From IMG/VR virus record IMGVR_UViG_3300028553_000005, positions 62,001-126,000 of that record: a DNA stretch of 64,000 nt; one strand, given 5' to 3'. The stretch comes from a virus. Below are positions 62,800-64,000 of this stretch, in pieces; the stretch's first letter is position 1; each line of letters opens with the position of its first letter. The notes below the pieces were generated by a model. That model worked only from the letters and a program-made list of their open reading frames with translations. It was not told the DNA's origin and ran no database searches. The position numbers and the translations under genes were made by a program.

Positions 62800-64000
62800 A
62801 TGGTTATAATAAAAACATTAGGTCAAGATACTTTCTCATGGAACCCTAACGCCTTTAATAAGAAAGGCCATTGGTTTCTTTTAGCTGAAACCGGCAGTTA
62901 TATTCGTGCGGCTACAAAAGAAGAAATGGGTAAATTAGGTAAACCAAAAAAACAAGATGAAGCTTCTATTACGGACACAACAGAAAAGAAAATGTCGTAT
63001 AAACAGGCATCACAGATTAGAAAGAAATCATTAAAAGATTTGATTACAGAAAAATTGGTAGAAGATAAAGGTGTATTAACTTCCATCAAATCAGGCATTT
63101 CAGAAAAAATGCAAGCACGTTCAACCGGTCTAAAAGAAAAATTTGATCCGTTAAACATTGCAAAGATATTAACTGGAAAATTAGGCTCTGCTTTATTAGG
63201 TCGAATGACTGGAAGAAGTAAAGAAGATATTAGTTATTTTGCTGGCGACAAGAAAGCAAAAGAAACCAAACCAAAGCCAGCATATATCAATGAAAAATTA
63301 AACAAATCCGATGTAGGTTTGTATTCTGCCATTTCAGAAGGCAATACACAATCTATGAAAAAAGGTGACGGTATTGCTACTATATTAGCAAGAATGTATA
63401 ATTTAATTAAAGCCGAACAAATTAATTCTTTAAAAAGATATCAAATAGAAAAAAGTTTTAAGAAAATACGTGAAAAAGAAAAAGAAAAACGTAACAAAGA
63501 ATTGATTAATGCGATAAAATCTTTAGGATCTTTTGCTGTAGTAAAAACTGAAGCAAAAAAAGAAGAAAGTGGTGGCCTATTCGATTTCATCAAAGGGTTA
63601 ATTGAAACTGCAAAAAATATGTTGCTTGGAGTTATATCCAGCATATGGAGTGGATTGTGGAGTGTAATTGGACCTTTAATGACCTTAATTGGTGAAATTG
63701 GAGGAGTATTAGGATTAAAAAGCCTTTTAGATAGATTAAGAGGCATTAAAACTCCAACTATTCCGTCAGAACCAAAACCAGGAACTGCTGAGCCTAAACC
63801 AGCAGAACCTAAGCCAGCTGAACCAAAGCCAGCAGAACAAAAACCTGGAGAAAAACCAGCAGAAGGTGAAAAGAAAACAGGAGAAAAACCCAATAAGACT
63901 GCTGAGAAGGCAACCAAAAAAGGTAAAGAGAAATACGAAGAAGAAAAGAAAGCTACGAAAGTAGAAAAGGTTGAAGAAAAACCTAAAGCAACAAAGATGT
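62800..64000 (+). CDS. Tape-measure-like protein, N-terminal part (cut by window edge)
   Basis: The frame is open from ATG 62800 to the window end (400 residues). Residues 1-50 are specific (MVIIKTLGQDTFSWNPNAF). Residues 105-140 repeat the GLKEKFDPLNIAKILTGKLGSALLGRMTG segment of the upstream gene (in parts), and SDVGLYSAISEGNTQSMKKGDGIATILARMYNLI matches the upstream TAFYSKIREGQRG...GDNVATVAARLVNVM, so the N-terminal halves are paralogous. Hydrophobic helices lie at about 263-310, then a tandem AEPKP-rich and Lys/Glu-rich region (330-400). These are features of tape-measure proteins; gp29 equivalence is a guess. Confidence 0.68.
   Translation, partial: MVIIKTLGQDTFSWNPNAFNKKGHWFLLAETGSYIRAATKEEMGKLGKPKKQDEASITDTTEKKMSYKQASQIRKKSLKDLITEKLVEDKGVLTSIKSGISEKMQARSTGLKEKFDPLNIAKILTGKLGSALLGRMTGRSKEDISYFAGDKKAKETKPKPAYINEKLNKSDVGLYSAISEGNTQSMKKGDGIATILARMYNLIKAEQINSLKRYQIEKSFKKIREKEKEKRNKELINAIKSLGSFAVVKTEAKKEESGGLFDFIKGLIETAKNMLLGVISSIWSGLWSVIGPLMTLIGEIGGVLGLKSLLDRLRGIKTPTIPSEPKPGTAEPKPAEPKPAEPKPAEQKPGEKPAEGEKKTGEKPNKTAEKATKKGKEKYEEEKKATKVEKVEEKPKATKM
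63132..63173. repeat. 42-bp perfect direct repeat, copy 2
   Basis: Partner of 61239-61280, 1.9 kb away. An exchange between the copies would fuse the two genes in frame and remove the GH19 domain. Confidence 0.9.

Noticed and set aside
63441-63917. 158-codon minus-strand open frame near the right edge
   Set aside because: It is opposite the tape-measure-like gene that starts at 62800 and continues through the window end; its Gly/Ser/Phe repeats are the complement of the AEPKP repeats.

Overview
The window is part of the genome of a tailed bacteriophage with a contractile tail: a T4-like myovirus of the marine/freshwater type related to T4-like cyanophages and pelagiphages. The DNA is AT-rich, genes are tightly packed with overlapping stops and starts, and almost the whole T4 baseplate/neck set can be recognised by sequence: gp48, gp53, gp27-like hub, gp5 (split), gp25, gp6, gp7-like, gp8, gp13, gp14 and gp15 on the minus strand, and gp4, gp54-like, gp26-like and tape-measure/hub genes on the plus strand. 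No tRNA, rRNA, CRISPR, photosynthesis or replication genes are seen. The host cannot be read from the window.

Layout. From 58.2 kb leftward everything is on the minus strand; from 58.2 kb rightward everything is on the plus strand, with only 32 bp between the two divergent genes. Minus strand in order of transcription: baseplate (58.2-43.3 kb), a 2116-residue DUF4815 structural protein (43.3-37.0 kb), then about 33 kb of fibre, stalk and adhesin genes (36.7-3.1 kb), then neck genes 13-14-15 (3.0-0.2 kb), and the start of another fibre-like gene cut by the window edge. Plus strand: head completion gp4, a conserved unknown, gp54-like tube initiator, gp26-like protein with a probable -1 frameshift extension, a protein with a GH19 lysozyme domain, and a paralogous tape-measure-like gene running off the end.

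The fibre region is the unusual part. It holds five proteins each ending in seven RCC1-type repeats (a seven-bladed beta-propeller), glycine-rich adhesins, a right-handed beta-helix protein, many stalk proteins made of repeated Ala/Asn-rich units, and three small beta-sandwich paralogues. Two cassettes inside it look like modification systems. The first is a collagen-like protein (32.5-34.3 kb), whose prolines sit mostly in the Y position of Gly-X-Y, followed directly by a 2OG-Fe(II) oxygenase with a complete active site; together they suggest a phage that hydroxylates its own collagen-like fibre. The second is a seven-gene island (13.05-6.95 kb) with a sulfotransferase/glycosyltransferase fusion, two further glycosyltransferases, a methyltransferase, UDP-galactopyranose mutase and an APS-kinase-like/nucleotidyltransferase fusion; it has its own sigma70-like promoter, while several structural transcription units have T4-type late promoters (TATAAATA). 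Four consecutive proteins share a C-terminal Asp-Gly/Ala-Gly-X-Phe ending.

All family names come from motif recognition by eye; no database search was run.
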